From: JAXMCK01 sp046349395
GTDB lineage: Bacteria > Pseudomonadota > Alphaproteobacteria > Geminicoccales > Geminicoccaceae
Reading direction: 5' to 3'
Assembly (NCBI GenBank): GCA_046349395.1
Contig: JAXMCK010000005.1
Coordinates: 372,001-436,000 of the forward strand
Length of the DNA stretch: 64,000 nt
The notes under the pieces were generated by a model. The model had not been told where the DNA came from, made no database searches, and saw only the letters and a program-made list of their open reading frames with translations. Of the stretch, positions 52,313-61,058 are shown piece by piece (position 1 is the first letter of the stretch; every line of letters begins with the position of its first letter). A program made the position numbers and the translations under genes.

Positions 52313-53332
52313 ATGCCGGAACTGACGGTCCGCCCACCCGATCCGAACCCCGAGGCCAGCAGCCTCGAAGTGCTGGCTCGTGTCGGCACGGCCAAGCTCG
52401 AGGCCATGGGCATCGATTGGCGCCCGATCGCAGCCGCACACGGGCTCGACTTCAGCGAGGAGATGGTCGAGGGGCGGCGCATCCCGACCCACCGCGAGCA
52501 TGCATTCCTGGCCGAAGCGGCGAAGGCGGCGGGCGATCCGCTGTTCTCGTGGCGGCTCGCCGACATGAGCATCAAGGACTTCGGCCTCGTCGGCTACGCC
52601 ATCCTCAACTCGCCCACGGTCGGCGACGCCCTGACGACGATGGGGGCGCTGATGCCCACCGTCTGCGAGGCGATCTTCTTCGACGTGATGGTCGACGGCG
52701 ATACGGCGAGCCTCGTCTACACCAGCTCGGACTCGCGGCAGAACGGCGTCTTCGCCGTGAACTTCATGGTGAACCTGCTCCGCAACGTCATCGGTCCGCA
52801 GTTCGCGCCGACGCGCGTGGGGCTCGACGTGACCGAGCGCCACAATGTCGACGTGGTGGCGCGCCAGATCGCAGGGCCGGTGACGGCGGACCTGCCTTAC
52901 AGCTTCGTGAGCTTCCCGGGTCGCCATCTGCGTGCGCGGGTGCTGGGGGCGGACGAGCGGCTGGCCGCGACGCTGCGGCCCTACTGGGAACGCCAACTCG
53001 CCCAGACGCGACGCAACCCGACTGTCCTGCGCGCCAGGATCGAAGGGGCGGTCGTCCAGGACCTGCCGCTCGGTGTGCCGAACATCGACCGGCTGGCTGC
53101 GAAGCTGAACATCGGGCGGTCGAAGCTCACGGCCGAATTGTCGATGATCGGCGGCTACCGCACGGTGGTGGACGATGTCCGCCGCCGGCTCGCCAAGGAG
53201 ATGGTCCAGCGGACGGACCTCACCATGTCGAGCATCGCCACCCATCTAGGGTTCTCGGAGCCCGGTGCCCTGAACCATGCCTACCGGCGGTGGACGGGGC
53301 GCACCCCGACGGCCGATCGCGAATCGGGCTGA
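52313..53332 (+). CDS. AraC-type regulator, subfamily B (B5)
   Basis: A 339-residue B-type protein, close to the subfamily consensus: MPELTVRPPDPNPEASSLEVLAR, GIDWRPIAAAHGLDF, LADMSIKDFGLVGYAILNSPTVGDAL and DGDTASLVYTSSDSRQNGVF. HTH1 is IDRLAAKLNIGRSKLTAELSMIG; HTH2 IATHLGFSEPGALNHAYRRWTG. It shares more with B1 than with B2-B4 by eye, so exchange between copies is possible. The ATG is 4 bases after A7. A 220-base AT-rich gap follows. Confidence 0.87.
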   Translation: MPELTVRPPDPNPEASSLEVLARVGTAKLEAMGIDWRPIAAAHGLDFSEEMVEGRRIPTHREHAFLAEAAKAAGDPLFSWRLADMSIKDFGLVGYAILNSPTVGDALTTMGALMPTVCEAIFFDVMVDGDTASLVYTSSDSRQNGVFAVNFMVNLLRNVIGPQFAPTRVGLDVTERHNVDVVARQIAGPVTADLPYSFVSFPGRHLRARVLGADERLAATLRPYWERQLAQTRRNPTVLRARIEGAVVQDLPLGVPNIDRLAAKLNIGRSKLTAELSMIGGYRTVVDDVRRRLAKEMVQRTDLTMSSIATHLGFSEPGALNHAYRRWTGRTPTADRESG

Positions 53333-53365
53333 GTGAAAGCGTCCAGTAGCTGCGTTTACCTGTAG

Positions 53366-53383
53366 TTGAAAATTTGCTTTCAA
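53366..53383. promoter_or_regulatory. Inverted repeat in the AT-rich region before A8
   Basis: Six-base arms (ttgaaa / tttcaa) flank atttgc. It lies in the AT-richest gap of the array, 170 bases before A8. It may be a regulator site or part of a promoter. Confidence 0.3.
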
Positions 53384-53552
53384 AGTGGCGGCATGCGGTG
53401 AGCCAGGACAGGTCTGTCAATGGACCTACAATTGGCTCGGACATACGCGCCTACGGCATAGCATCCACCACTGGAACATCCTCAATTTTATTTCTATATC
53501 TTAGATAGGTGAAATTCTGGAGGCCCGGGGCGGGGTCTCGGTCGAGGGGTCG

Positions 53553-54581
53553 GTGGCGAAGCCGCTGCTGCTTGCCGGCGGAGGTGTCCGTATGGCTTGT
53601 TCCCAGGAACTGGTGGTTCGACGGTGCATGCGGGAACTCGACCGGCGGGGCGTGAACTGGAAGCGTCTGGCGCGGTCGCACGGCCTCGATCTCTCCCGCC
53701 CGGCCGGTGGGCGCGTGGCGGCGGCCTGCGAGCAGGCGATCCTGCGCGATGCCGAGATCCTGTGCGGGGATCCCCTCTTCGGCTGGACTTTGGGGGAGAT
53801 CGAACTCCGCGATCTCGGATTGTACGGATACTCGGTCCTTAACGAGCAGAACGTCGGGAACGCTCTCCACCGGCTCGTCGACCTCAGTGCGCTGGTCACC
53901 GAGGCGTCGCATCTGACCTTGAGCGTGGAGCGGGGCGAGGCGCGGCTGACCCAGAGCCTGCCGACCAACACCACGACGAGCCAGGTGTGCCTGCGCGCCT
54001 TCCTGTGCCATCTGTCGGAACTCGTAGGCCCGGAATTCCAGCCGCTGCGAGTCGGCATCTGCGGACAGGACGCGAGGCGCATCCAGGGCTTGGCCGAGCG
54101 CGCGCAGTGCGAGGTCGAGGCAACGGCGGCGTGGGACACCTACGTCGCCTTTCCGGCACGCCTGCTCGACAGCCCGCTCGCCGGGGCGGATCCGATGCTG
54201 GCCCGCACACTGCAACCGCTGTGGACGGAAGAGTGCGCCAGGCTGCGGGCGCAGGGTGAGGAGATGCTGAAGATCCGCGACGCGATCGCGCCCCTGCTGC
54301 CGGACGGCACGCCGACGCTGGACCGGGTCGCCGATGCGATTGGCATTCCGGCAAGGTCGCTTCGTGCGAGGCTGGCGGAGATAGGTCCGAGCCTCGCACA
54401 ACTCATCGACTGTGTCCGCTCCCACCTCGTGGCGGAGATACTCGCGCGGCCGGGTGCCAGCCTTGCGGAAGCTGCCTGGGCCGTGGGCCTGCCCGACCCC
54501 CGCGACTTCGACAGCGCCTATCGACGCTGGTTCGGAGCACCTCCGCCGTCACCCGAAGCGCCTTCCTCGTTGCTGCATTGA
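53553..54581 (+). CDS. AraC-type regulator, subfamily A (A8), last of the array
   Basis: A 342-residue protein with a GTG start behind cgaggggtc (53543-53551); an ATG at 53592 is an alternative. The sensor mixes features: a B-like GVNWKRLARSHGLDL with the A-like ELRDLGLYGYSVLNEQNVGNAL. The body contains several cysteines not seen in the others (VVRRCMREL, ILCGDPLF, QVCLRAFLCHL). HTH1 is LDRVADAIGIPARSLRARLAEIG; HTH2 WAVGLPDPRDFDSAYRRWFG ends well but the core is changed. It has no B partner and ends 29 bases before a convergent gene. Confidence 0.83.
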   Translation: MAKPLLLAGGGVRMACSQELVVRRCMRELDRRGVNWKRLARSHGLDLSRPAGGRVAAACEQAILRDAEILCGDPLFGWTLGEIELRDLGLYGYSVLNEQNVGNALHRLVDLSALVTEASHLTLSVERGEARLTQSLPTNTTTSQVCLRAFLCHLSELVGPEFQPLRVGICGQDARRIQGLAERAQCEVEATAAWDTYVAFPARLLDSPLAGADPMLARTLQPLWTEECARLRAQGEEMLKIRDAIAPLLPDGTPTLDRVADAIGIPARSLRARLAEIGPSLAQLIDCVRSHLVAEILARPGASLAEAAWAVGLPDPRDFDSAYRRWFGAPPPSPEAPSSLLH

Positions 54582-54610
54582 GCTGACACGGGCACTGCGG
54601 ACGGCCCTTC

Positions 54611-55315
54611 TCAGCTCGTCCTGGTCGAACCCGCGTAGCGTGCCTTCGTCTCGGCGTTGGGCGGGTAGAGCCCGGGCAGCGGCACGCCGCGGCGGACTTC
54701 CTCCATGATCCAGGCCTCCATCCGCTCCTGCTCCGGACCGGCCGCCAGCACCTCGTCCACGAGCTTGGCCGGAATGACGACGGCCCCGTCGTCGTCGGCG
54801 ACGATCACGTCGTCCGGGAAGATGGCGACCCCACCGCAGCCGATCGGCTGTTGCCAGCCGACGAAGGTGAGGCCGGCGACCGAGGGAGGTGCGGCGATGC
54901 CGGCGGCCCACACCGACAGACCGGTGCCGAGCACGCCCGCGACGTCGCGCACCACGCCGTCCGTGATCAGGCCGGCCACCCGGCGCTCGGCCATGCGGGC
55001 GCACAGGATATCGCCGAAGATGCCGGCGTCGGTGACCCCCATCGCGTCGGTGACCGTGACGCAGCCGGCCGGCATCTCCTCGATCGCGGCCCGGGTCGAG
55101 ACGGGCGATGACCAGCTTTCGGGTGTCGCCAGATCCTCGCGCACGGGAGCGAAGCGCAGCGTGAACGCCGGGCCGACGATCCGCCCCTGACCCGAGCGCA
55201 GCGGCTTCGGACCCCGGAGCCAGACATTGCGCAGGCCCTTCTTGAGCAGAATCGTCGTGACGGTGGCCGTGGACACGCCCTTCAGGGTGTCGATGGCGGC
55301 GGGATCGAGGCTCAT
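54611..55315 (-). CDS. RraA-family protein (demethylmenaquinone methyltransferase-like / aldolase-like)
   Basis: A 234-residue protein of the RraA fold. The signature is visible in GDILCARMAERRVAGLITDGVVRD (family form GDLLAxRAxxRGVAGxVxDGxxRD), with the earlier GPAFTLRF and the later VVIPAKLVDEVL. Members include the RNase E inhibitor RraA and 4-hydroxy-4-methyl-2-oxoglutarate or 4-carboxy-4-hydroxy-2-oxoadipate aldolases. The aldolase ligands (D in TDGVVRD, R) appear kept, so an aldolase or decarboxylase role is as likely as RNA-related regulation. It lies convergent to the last AraC gene and divergent from the ferredoxin gene. Confidence 0.83.
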   Translation of the reverse strand: MSLDPAAIDTLKGVSTATVTTILLKKGLRNVWLRGPKPLRSGQGRIVGPAFTLRFAPVREDLATPESWSSPVSTRAAIEEMPAGCVTVTDAMGVTDAGIFGDILCARMAERRVAGLITDGVVRDVAGVLGTGLSVWAAGIAAPPSVAGLTFVGWQQPIGCGGVAIFPDDVIVADDDGAVVIPAKLVDEVLAAGPEQERMEAWIMEEVRRGVPLPGLYPPNAETKARYAGSTRTS

Positions 55316-55488
55316 GGCGGGGCTCCTCCGAGGGGCGGACGGACTTCGCCTAGCACAGTCTCAGGGTACGGGCCTCGCCCGACACGGCAGTGGTGCCTTG
55401 TGATCGGATCTGATCAACAGCAGGGATGAGCACGGCGCCGATTGCCCCTAAAGGGACGGCAAGCCGGCGATGGCCAGGGAGGCAGGCG

Positions 55489-55800
55489 ATGGCGTGGGTC
55501 GAGGTGTGTGACGCGGAGGAGATCGAGGCCGAGGACGTGATGCGCTTCGATCATGGCGGACGGACGTTCGCCGTCTACCGCTCGCCGGATGACGGCTACT
55601 TCGCAACGGATGGCCTCTGCACGCACGAGAAGGTGCATCTGGCGGACGGCCTCGTCATGGACAACGTCATCGAGTGCCCGAAGCACAATGGCCGCTTCGA
55701 CTACCGGACGGGCGAGGCGCTGGGTGCTCCCGTCTGTGTGGACCTCAAGACCTATCTGGTGAAAGTCGAGGGCGGCAAAGTCCTGCTGCAGATCGACTGA
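55489..55800 (+). CDS. MocE-type Rieske [2Fe-2S] ferredoxin
   Basis: A 103-residue ferredoxin. The Rieske ligands are in CTHEKVHLADG (Cys-X-His) and ECPKHNGRFDYRTG (Cys-X2-His), with the typical GAPVCVDLKTYLVKVEGGKV C-terminus of the MocE family. It starts at the ATG at 55489 behind agggaggcagg. MocE was described in rhizopine breakdown, where it passes electrons to an oxygenase-like partner (MocD); no such gene is next to it. The FAD reductase gene follows after 7 bases, so they form an electron-transfer pair. Confidence 0.88.
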   Translation: MAWVEVCDAEEIEAEDVMRFDHGGRTFAVYRSPDDGYFATDGLCTHEKVHLADGLVMDNVIECPKHNGRFDYRTGEALGAPVCVDLKTYLVKVEGGKVLLQID

Positions 55801-55807
55801 GACGGCG

Positions 55808-57043
55808 GTGGCGGAAGCCGGGATCGTCGTCGTCGGAGCCGGCGAGGCCGGTGCCCGTGCCGTCGCGAGCTTGCGCGAGCGGGGCTATGGCGGCCCGTTG
55901 ACGCTGCTGGGCGAGGAGGCGCACGGGCCCTACGAGCGGCCGCCGCTGTCGAAGGGCGTGCTCACGGCCGAGGACGAGCAGGACGGACCACCCAGCATCC
56001 TCGACCCGGCGCGGCTCCAGTCGTTGGCCGTGGCGCATCGGGCCGGTGCCTGCGCGGTAGCGATCGACCGCGAGGCACACCTCCTCCTGCTCGCCGACGG
56101 CGCCAGCGTGCCCTACACGAAGCTGCTGCTGGCCGTCGGTGCGGGGCCGCGGCGACTGCACCTGGCCGGCGCCGGACCCGGCGACATCCTCCATCTTCGC
56201 ACCTTCGGCGACGCGCTGGCCCTGCGGCGCCGATTGCGGCCGGGGGCTCGGATCGTGATCGTCGGCGGCGGCTTCATCGGCCTCGAAGTCGCCGAGAGTG
56301 CGGTCGCCCGGGGCTGCCGTGTCGCCGTCGTCGAGGCGGCACCGCGCATCCTGCAGCGCGGGGTGCCGGAGGAAATCGCCCGGCGGGTCGCGCAAGTCCA
56401 TCTCGACGCAGGCGTGGACCTGCGGACCGGGGTCGGCCTAGCCGGCATCGAACGGGCGGGCGGCAAGACCGCGGTGGCGCTGGCCGACGGCAGCACCCTT
56501 CCCTGCGACGAGGTGATCGCCGGCATCGGTGCCGTGCCGCGGACCGAACTGGCCGAGGCCGCCGGCCTCGCGGTCGAGAACGGTATTCGGGTCGACGATC
56601 GCCTGCGGACCGACGATCCGGCCATCTGGGCCGCCGGCGATTGCTGCTCCTTCCCTCACCCGCTCTATGGCGGCGGTCGCATGCGGCTGGAGGCGTGGCG
56701 CAATGCCCAGGACCAGGGAGCGGCGGCCGCCGCCAACATGCTGGGTGCCGACGAGCCTTATGCGAAGGTGCCGTGGTTCTGGTCGGACCAATACGACCAG
56801 ACACTGCAGGTAGCGGGGCTGGCCTCCTTCGGCCGCATCACGGTCGAGCGGAAGCTGGACGGCGCCGCGATGCTCTTCCACCTCGACCAGGACGGCCGCC
56901 TCATGGCCGCCAGTGCCTTCGGCCCGAACGGGGCGATCGCACGCGACGTCAAGCTCGCCGAGATGCTGATCGCGCGCCGGGCACAGCCGGACCCGGACAA
57001 GCTCGCCGACCGTTCCGTGGGGCTGAAGTCGCTCCTGCGCTGA
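55808..57043 (+). CDS. FAD-dependent ferredoxin reductase (MocF-like)
   Basis: A 411-residue pyridine-nucleotide-disulphide-type reductase. The FAD motif is VVVGAGEAGARAVASLRERG and the NAD(P)H motif IVIVGGGFIGLEVAESAVARG. The second FAD contact is IWAAGDCCSFPHPLYGG. A C-terminal reductase domain with the FWSDQYDQTLQVAGLA signature follows (about 325-400), as in putidaredoxin-reductase-type enzymes. The GTG start at 55808 is 7 bases after the ferredoxin. It takes electrons from NADH and hands them to the Rieske ferredoxin. The terminal oxygenase is elsewhere. Confidence 0.9.
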   Translation: MAEAGIVVVGAGEAGARAVASLRERGYGGPLTLLGEEAHGPYERPPLSKGVLTAEDEQDGPPSILDPARLQSLAVAHRAGACAVAIDREAHLLLLADGASVPYTKLLLAVGAGPRRLHLAGAGPGDILHLRTFGDALALRRRLRPGARIVIVGGGFIGLEVAESAVARGCRVAVVEAAPRILQRGVPEEIARRVAQVHLDAGVDLRTGVGLAGIERAGGKTAVALADGSTLPCDEVIAGIGAVPRTELAEAAGLAVENGIRVDDRLRTDDPAIWAAGDCCSFPHPLYGGGRMRLEAWRNAQDQGAAAAANMLGADEPYAKVPWFWSDQYDQTLQVAGLASFGRITVERKLDGAAMLFHLDQDGRLMAASAFGPNGAIARDVKLAEMLIARRAQPDPDKLADRSVGLKSLLR

Positions 57044-57325
57044 TCCCGCACTTTCTGTCTTTCGGCGGAGCACGGCACCGAGGTGCCGCATTTCCGGCCA
57101 TCCCGGTCGAGGTCGGCGTACCCGTCGACATGCCGCCGGAACGTCGGCGCGCGACGGCCCGATCGCCGGCCTTCGCTTCCCGTCAACATGTCGCACCCCG
57201 GTGAACCTTGGATCGTACCCTCTGTCCGCGGTGTATCAGGATTCGATCAAGTTTCGGCCATCTCCGATCATTCCTCCAGCTGGTAAGGCAGCCTACATCC
57301 AGATCAATAGTCGAACGGGATAGAA

Positions 57326-57550
57326 ATGATGATCACGCAAATGCTCGAGACGCTCGATGGCCCGGCGGCCCCTTTGACCGAGTTGTCGCCGAAGACCGCG
57401 GCCGAGATCGTGGCCGGGTTGACGCCCTCGATGCGCCGGAAGTTACTCGGATGGGTGAACCGGGCGATGCGCAGCCATCAGGCCAACGGCCGCGCCGCCG
57501 AGGCGAGATTTTGTCTGGTGATGCTGAACGCGTTGACGCTTGTTTCGTGA
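57326..57550 (+). CDS. Small hypothetical protein
   Basis: A 74-residue frame starting MMITQMLETLDGPAAPLTELSPKT, mostly helical with a basic middle (MRRKLLGWVNRAMRSHQANGR). A moderate ribosome site (gggataga) precedes the two ATGs. GC-rich third positions and an AT-rich leader favour a real gene. No family is recognised. It stands alone between the reductase gene and an AT-rich non-coding stretch. Confidence 0.5.
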   Translation: MMITQMLETLDGPAAPLTELSPKTAAEIVAGLTPSMRRKLLGWVNRAMRSHQANGRAAEARFCLVMLNALTLVS

Positions 57551-58123
57551 TATTTGGATAAAATTGTTGGGATTTGGATCGAGAGTTCGCGCCCGTGCCG
57601 GCCTGCCGTTTCGATACCGTGGCTTCGACATTCAAGTTTTCAGGGCAGCGGCACGGCGAGAAGATGGTAGATCGAAGGTCCGGCCGGTTTGGCCAGCATA
57701 GTCGAAGATAATCGCTGCGATTTTCTGCGGTTTCGTGTCAGATTTGAATGTGAGCATACTGCTTTTTTGTCGGGCATTCTAGCATAGGTGACGATCATGA
57801 TTGCGTCGCCATGACCAGAGCGGGCCGCCATTCTTGCCGAACTCAGGGGCAAGCATGGCGGCCCCGTCTGTTCTACGGGTGGCAGCGACAACCGGAGGAT
57901 CGGGGGTGCGAAGAAAGAGCGCCCCGGGACCGTCGGCCCCAGGGCAAGCGTCGGCCAGTGGCGCCGAGGGGTTGTCTTCCGCGCCACGCCTCCAATACAG
58001 GTCGCGAGTCACCAGGGCATCTTCAATGCGGCACGGTGGGTACGGGCTACGGTCGTGAACCTCGTCTATGAGATGCGCGGAGCTTGACACCCGCGGAGGC
58101 GCGCGGCAGCAGCGCCGGCGATA
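57551..58123. other. Intergenic stretch without supported gene
   Basis: About 570 bases. The first 230 bases are AT-rich (attaaatttgg-type) and have stops in all frames. The following 300 bases carry overlapping frames of about 85-115 codons on both strands with no recognisable protein. It may be the remnant of a lost gene. Confidence 0.4.
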
Positions 58124-58321
58124 ATGGACCTGATCGACGAAGAACTGAACGCCCTGCTCTGGCTCGCCTACTTCCTGGGCGACGTCGTGACGTTCGTCTA
58201 TCTCACACTACAATGGTCGGTCGCCGACAGTGCCTGGTGGCAATGGTGCCTACATCTCGTCCTGAGCTTCGTGGTGGCGCAGGCGTGGCCGCTCTACTGG
58301 GCCGTGCTCCACTGGATCTGA
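58124..58321 (+). CDS. Small membrane protein
   Basis: A 65-residue frame with an acidic start (MDLIDEELNALLWLAYFLGD) and two hydrophobic helices rich in tryptophan (about 10-31 and 41-63). The ribosome site is weak. The composition is typical of small uncharacterised inner-membrane proteins. No family is recognised and it has no close neighbour on the same strand. Confidence 0.45.
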   Translation: MDLIDEELNALLWLAYFLGDVVTFVYLTLQWSVADSAWWQWCLHLVLSFVVAQAWPLYWAVLHWI

Positions 58322-58563
58322 CGCGGCGTGGACGCGCCTGCGAAAGCGTGGGCGCACTTCTTGCGAGCAGCGGGGACTTTCTGTCGATTTCCGCTCCACC
58401 GTGAAATCGCCCCCGCCTGCGCGGCTCCGGTACTGCCCGGCGATCAGTCGCGTGCTCGCGGCGATCTGGAAGGCGGGCAGCGACCGGCATGTCGGTCGCC
58501 GCCTCTGTTTGTTCGCCGTCTGATCGACGCCTGAAATGCCGCCCCAAGCGGTTCGTCGGCGGT

Positions 58564-59751
58564 TCAAAACCCCGTTTCGGGGGCGGATGTCGACCCCGCT
58601 GAAGGCCGCCTGTCCGCCGTGGTGTCGGCGACCATCGCCTGCCGATGTCCCATCGGCTCCGGGGCACCGGTCGTCGTATCCCGGCGCGTCTGCAGCTCGA
58701 GCTCGGCATTGAGCTCGGCACCGAGGAGCAGGGAAAAGGCGCTGATGAACAGCCACAGCAGCAGGACGACGACGCCGCCCAAAGCGCCGTAGGTGCCGTT
58801 GTAGTCGGCGAAGTTGGCGACGTAGAACGAGAATCCGAGCGAGCCGGCGAGCCAAAGGACCGTGGCCGCGAGCGAGCCCGGCGTCACCCACCACCATCGT
58901 GCCGGCGCCCGGCTCGGTCCGAAGCGGTAGAGCGTGGAAACGCCGATCAGGATGAAGACGAAAAGCAGCAGCCAGGAACCGATCCGCACCGCCCAGCCGC
59001 CCAAGGGACCCAAAGGCAGGTAGCCCAGGACCACCGGCACGCCGACGATGACCGCGATCATCAGGGCAATCCCGATCACGATGCCGACCGTGATGCCGAA
59101 CGCGACCAGATTGAGGCGCACCAATCCCCGATCTTCCTTCTCCTCGTAGGCGATGTTGAGCGCTTCGAAGAGTGCTTTGATGCCCGACGTCGCCGTGTAG
59201 AGGGCAAAGAGCAGCGCCAGGGCGGCACTGGTGCTCAATCGGCTCGACCCGGCGGCGGCCACCTCATGCGCCTGCGTCGTGACGAGCTGCACCACCTGCG
59301 ACGGCACGAACTCGCCCAGACGCGCGACCTGCTGCTCGACCATGGCCGGATCCGAGACGAGCCCGTAGACGGAGACGATCGCCGTGATGGCTGGAAAAAG
59401 GGCCAACAAGGCATAGAAGGCACAGCCGGCGGCGACGAGCGTCATCTTGTCCTCGCCGACCTCCTTCCAGACGCGCCGGGCGACCACCCACCAGCCATGT
59501 GGCGGGATCTCCGTCGGGCGCTCCGCCGTCCGCCCGTCGTGCCACGTCTTCTCGTGGGCAGCGGGCCGAGACCGGTCGCGGTGAGCGCGACCGGTCGCTT
59601 CTGGTGCCGTGCCGGCGTGCCCCGTCCCGGCGGTGCGCCGGCCGATCAGCAGGGCCAGTGTCACAGCGGCCGTCATGATGACCTGCAGGCCCGTGGGGTC
59701 CGTGCCGGATCTGTGCGACAGCCCACCATCGGCCCGTGACGTATGTCGCAT
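58564..59751 (-). CDS. YihY/BrkB-family membrane protein
   Basis: A 395-residue membrane protein. The BrkB signature is seen in AAGCAFYALLALFPAITAIVSVYGLVSD, in LNIAYEEKEDRGLVRLNL and in the last helices (GTYGALGGVVVLLLWLFISAFSLLLGAELNAELE). Six membrane helices lie at about 115-365. An N-terminal extension of about 90 residues has one extra helix (VIMTAAVTLALLIGRR) and a low-complexity linker. The ATG at 59751 has a ggag ribosome site. The family was once called tRNA-processing ribonuclease BN by mistake; its true role is not settled, with transport or envelope integrity suggested. Confidence 0.88.
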   Translation of the reverse strand: MRHTSRADGGLSHRSGTDPTGLQVIMTAAVTLALLIGRRTAGTGHAGTAPEATGRAHRDRSRPAAHEKTWHDGRTAERPTEIPPHGWWVVARRVWKEVGEDKMTLVAAGCAFYALLALFPAITAIVSVYGLVSDPAMVEQQVARLGEFVPSQVVQLVTTQAHEVAAAGSSRLSTSAALALLFALYTATSGIKALFEALNIAYEEKEDRGLVRLNLVAFGITVGIVIGIALMIAVIVGVPVVLGYLPLGPLGGWAVRIGSWLLLFVFILIGVSTLYRFGPSRAPARWWWVTPGSLAATVLWLAGSLGFSFYVANFADYNGTYGALGGVVVLLLWLFISAFSLLLGAELNAELELQTRRDTTTGAPEPMGHRQAMVADTTADRRPSAGSTSAPETGF

Positions 59752-59952
59752 CGTGATCTCCGCGCTGGCGGCTCCGTACCCGTGACCGCTTCCTCGTCCA
59801 CGCACGCAGAACCAGTCTCAGCCGCCGCGGGTTGCCGCCGTCCGTGCGGCATCGCGCCCGAAGGCGATCGACGGTCGTCCCGGACGGCTTGAAGTGGCGT
59901 GCGGCTTGCCCGCAGGATGCGGGAGCGCGTTTCGACGGATGGGGACAGGCCT

Positions 59953-60783
59953 GTGCGGTGGCTGAGACTGCAGCTGCAGCGGTTGCTGGTGGCCGGCATC
60001 GGTGTGGTGACCGTCTGGCTGATCGCGTTCGTCGTCTTCGACTTCGCCGACAAGCGCCTGCCCGTCGCCATCGCGCTGGCCGTAACCTATGCGGTGGCCG
60101 CCTACGTCATCCTGCCGCGCGCCATCCGTCTCGTGCTCAAGATCATGGGGCGAGGTCGCGTCCCGAGCTACACGACCACCGCCGACGGACTGCCGGGCGA
60201 TCCCGTCAACCTCGCCCTGATCGGCTCCGTCGACCAGCTGAGCGCTGCGTTCGCCACGGCGGGCTGGCAGCCGTCGGACAAGCTGGGCCTCGTCAGCTCG
60301 TGGAAGATGGCGCAGGCTTTCGTGCTGAACCGGCCCTATCCGACGGCACCCTTCAGCACGCTCTTCCTCTTCGGCCGCGGCCAGGACATCGGCTTCCAGC
60401 GCGCCATCGGCGACAGTCCGCGCAAGCGCCACCATATCCGCTTCTGGGGCTTGCCCGTCGACCATGCCCAGCAATGGGTCGACACGCCGGCCTTCTGGGC
60501 CAACAACGACCAACCGGCGAAAGGCGAGCGTGCCCTCTGGGTAGGTGCAGGGACGAAGGACACCGGCCTGTCGCTCACCCGCCTGACCTTCCAGATCACG
60601 CACGCAACCGATGCCGACACGAACGCCGAGCGGGACTTCATCATCGGTGAACTGAAACGGTCCGGGGTGATCGGCGATGTCCGTTCCCATCTCTCGGGCG
60701 AGCGTCTGGAGACCGGCAAGGTCAACCGCTACGTCACGGACGGCGAGATCACGATTGCGGAGCTGACGACCGGGTCCGCCTGA
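59953..60783 (+). CDS. LssY C-terminal domain membrane protein
   Basis: A 276-residue protein. Two N-terminal membrane helices (about 10-32 and 38-60) precede a soluble domain with the LssY_C pattern: GDPVNLALIGS, FATAGWQPSD, RPYPTAPFSTLFLFGRGQDIGFQRAIGDSPRKRHHIRFW. The GTG at 59953 was chosen because of the gatggggacagg ribosome site before it; ATG 59917 and GTG 59899 lie upstream in frame. LssY_C domains are often fused to lipid phosphatases; here the domain stands alone. It is divergent from the BrkB gene. Confidence 0.8.
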   Translation: MRWLRLQLQRLLVAGIGVVTVWLIAFVVFDFADKRLPVAIALAVTYAVAAYVILPRAIRLVLKIMGRGRVPSYTTTADGLPGDPVNLALIGSVDQLSAAFATAGWQPSDKLGLVSSWKMAQAFVLNRPYPTAPFSTLFLFGRGQDIGFQRAIGDSPRKRHHIRFWGLPVDHAQQWVDTPAFWANNDQPAKGERALWVGAGTKDTGLSLTRLTFQITHATDADTNAERDFIIGELKRSGVIGDVRSHLSGERLETGKVNRYVTDGEITIAELTTGSA

Positions 60784-61058
60784 AGGTGCCTGCGACCCCA
60801 ATCCGACGCGCGGGCGATCCTCGGGCGTGGACCGGTCCATGGTGCCGGCGATCTGTGAAGGCGATCCGGGCGGCTGGGGGGATCAACCGCCCGGATCGGT
60901 CTCCAGGTAGATGAGCCGAGGCAACTCGGGGGAAGTGCCGCCGGCTCCGGCAGAGGGGAAGTGGTCTGCTCGCAGGCAGAACCGCCCGGACAAGGGCCGG
61001 TTCCAAATTTCCTTGATCTTCCCCAGTGCGGCGCGAACCGGCGTGAAGGAGGAACGGC

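Larger units (their letters stand above)
39568..54581 (+). repeat. Tandem array of AraC-type regulator genes (A and B subfamilies)
   Basis: Thirteen full-length, paralogous AraC-type genes and one deletion derivative lie head to tail on the plus strand over 15.0 kb. Order: A1 A2 A3-B1 A4-b B2 A5-B3 A6-B4 A7-B5 A8 (b is the derivative). A genes share SPLASSHDVLVRRC-type starts and an SxxxDLGxxGYxxLN segment. B genes share (M)(A/P)ELxxRPPDPNP, GVxWRPIAAAHGL and a canonical GFSEPGALNHAYRRWTG end. Within pairs the gap is 2-4 bases; between pairs it is 35-254 bases. One short, doubtful frame (40621-40797) is the only other reading frame noted inside the array. Confidence 0.8.

Noticed and set aside
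39568..54581. Long direct repeats that might suggest mobile elements
   Set aside because: The repeats correspond to paralogous AraC-type genes; no transposase, terminal inverted repeat or target duplication is seen.
57640..58090. Frames of 85-115 codons on both strands
   Set aside because: They overlap in opposite directions, lack ribosome sites and match no family.
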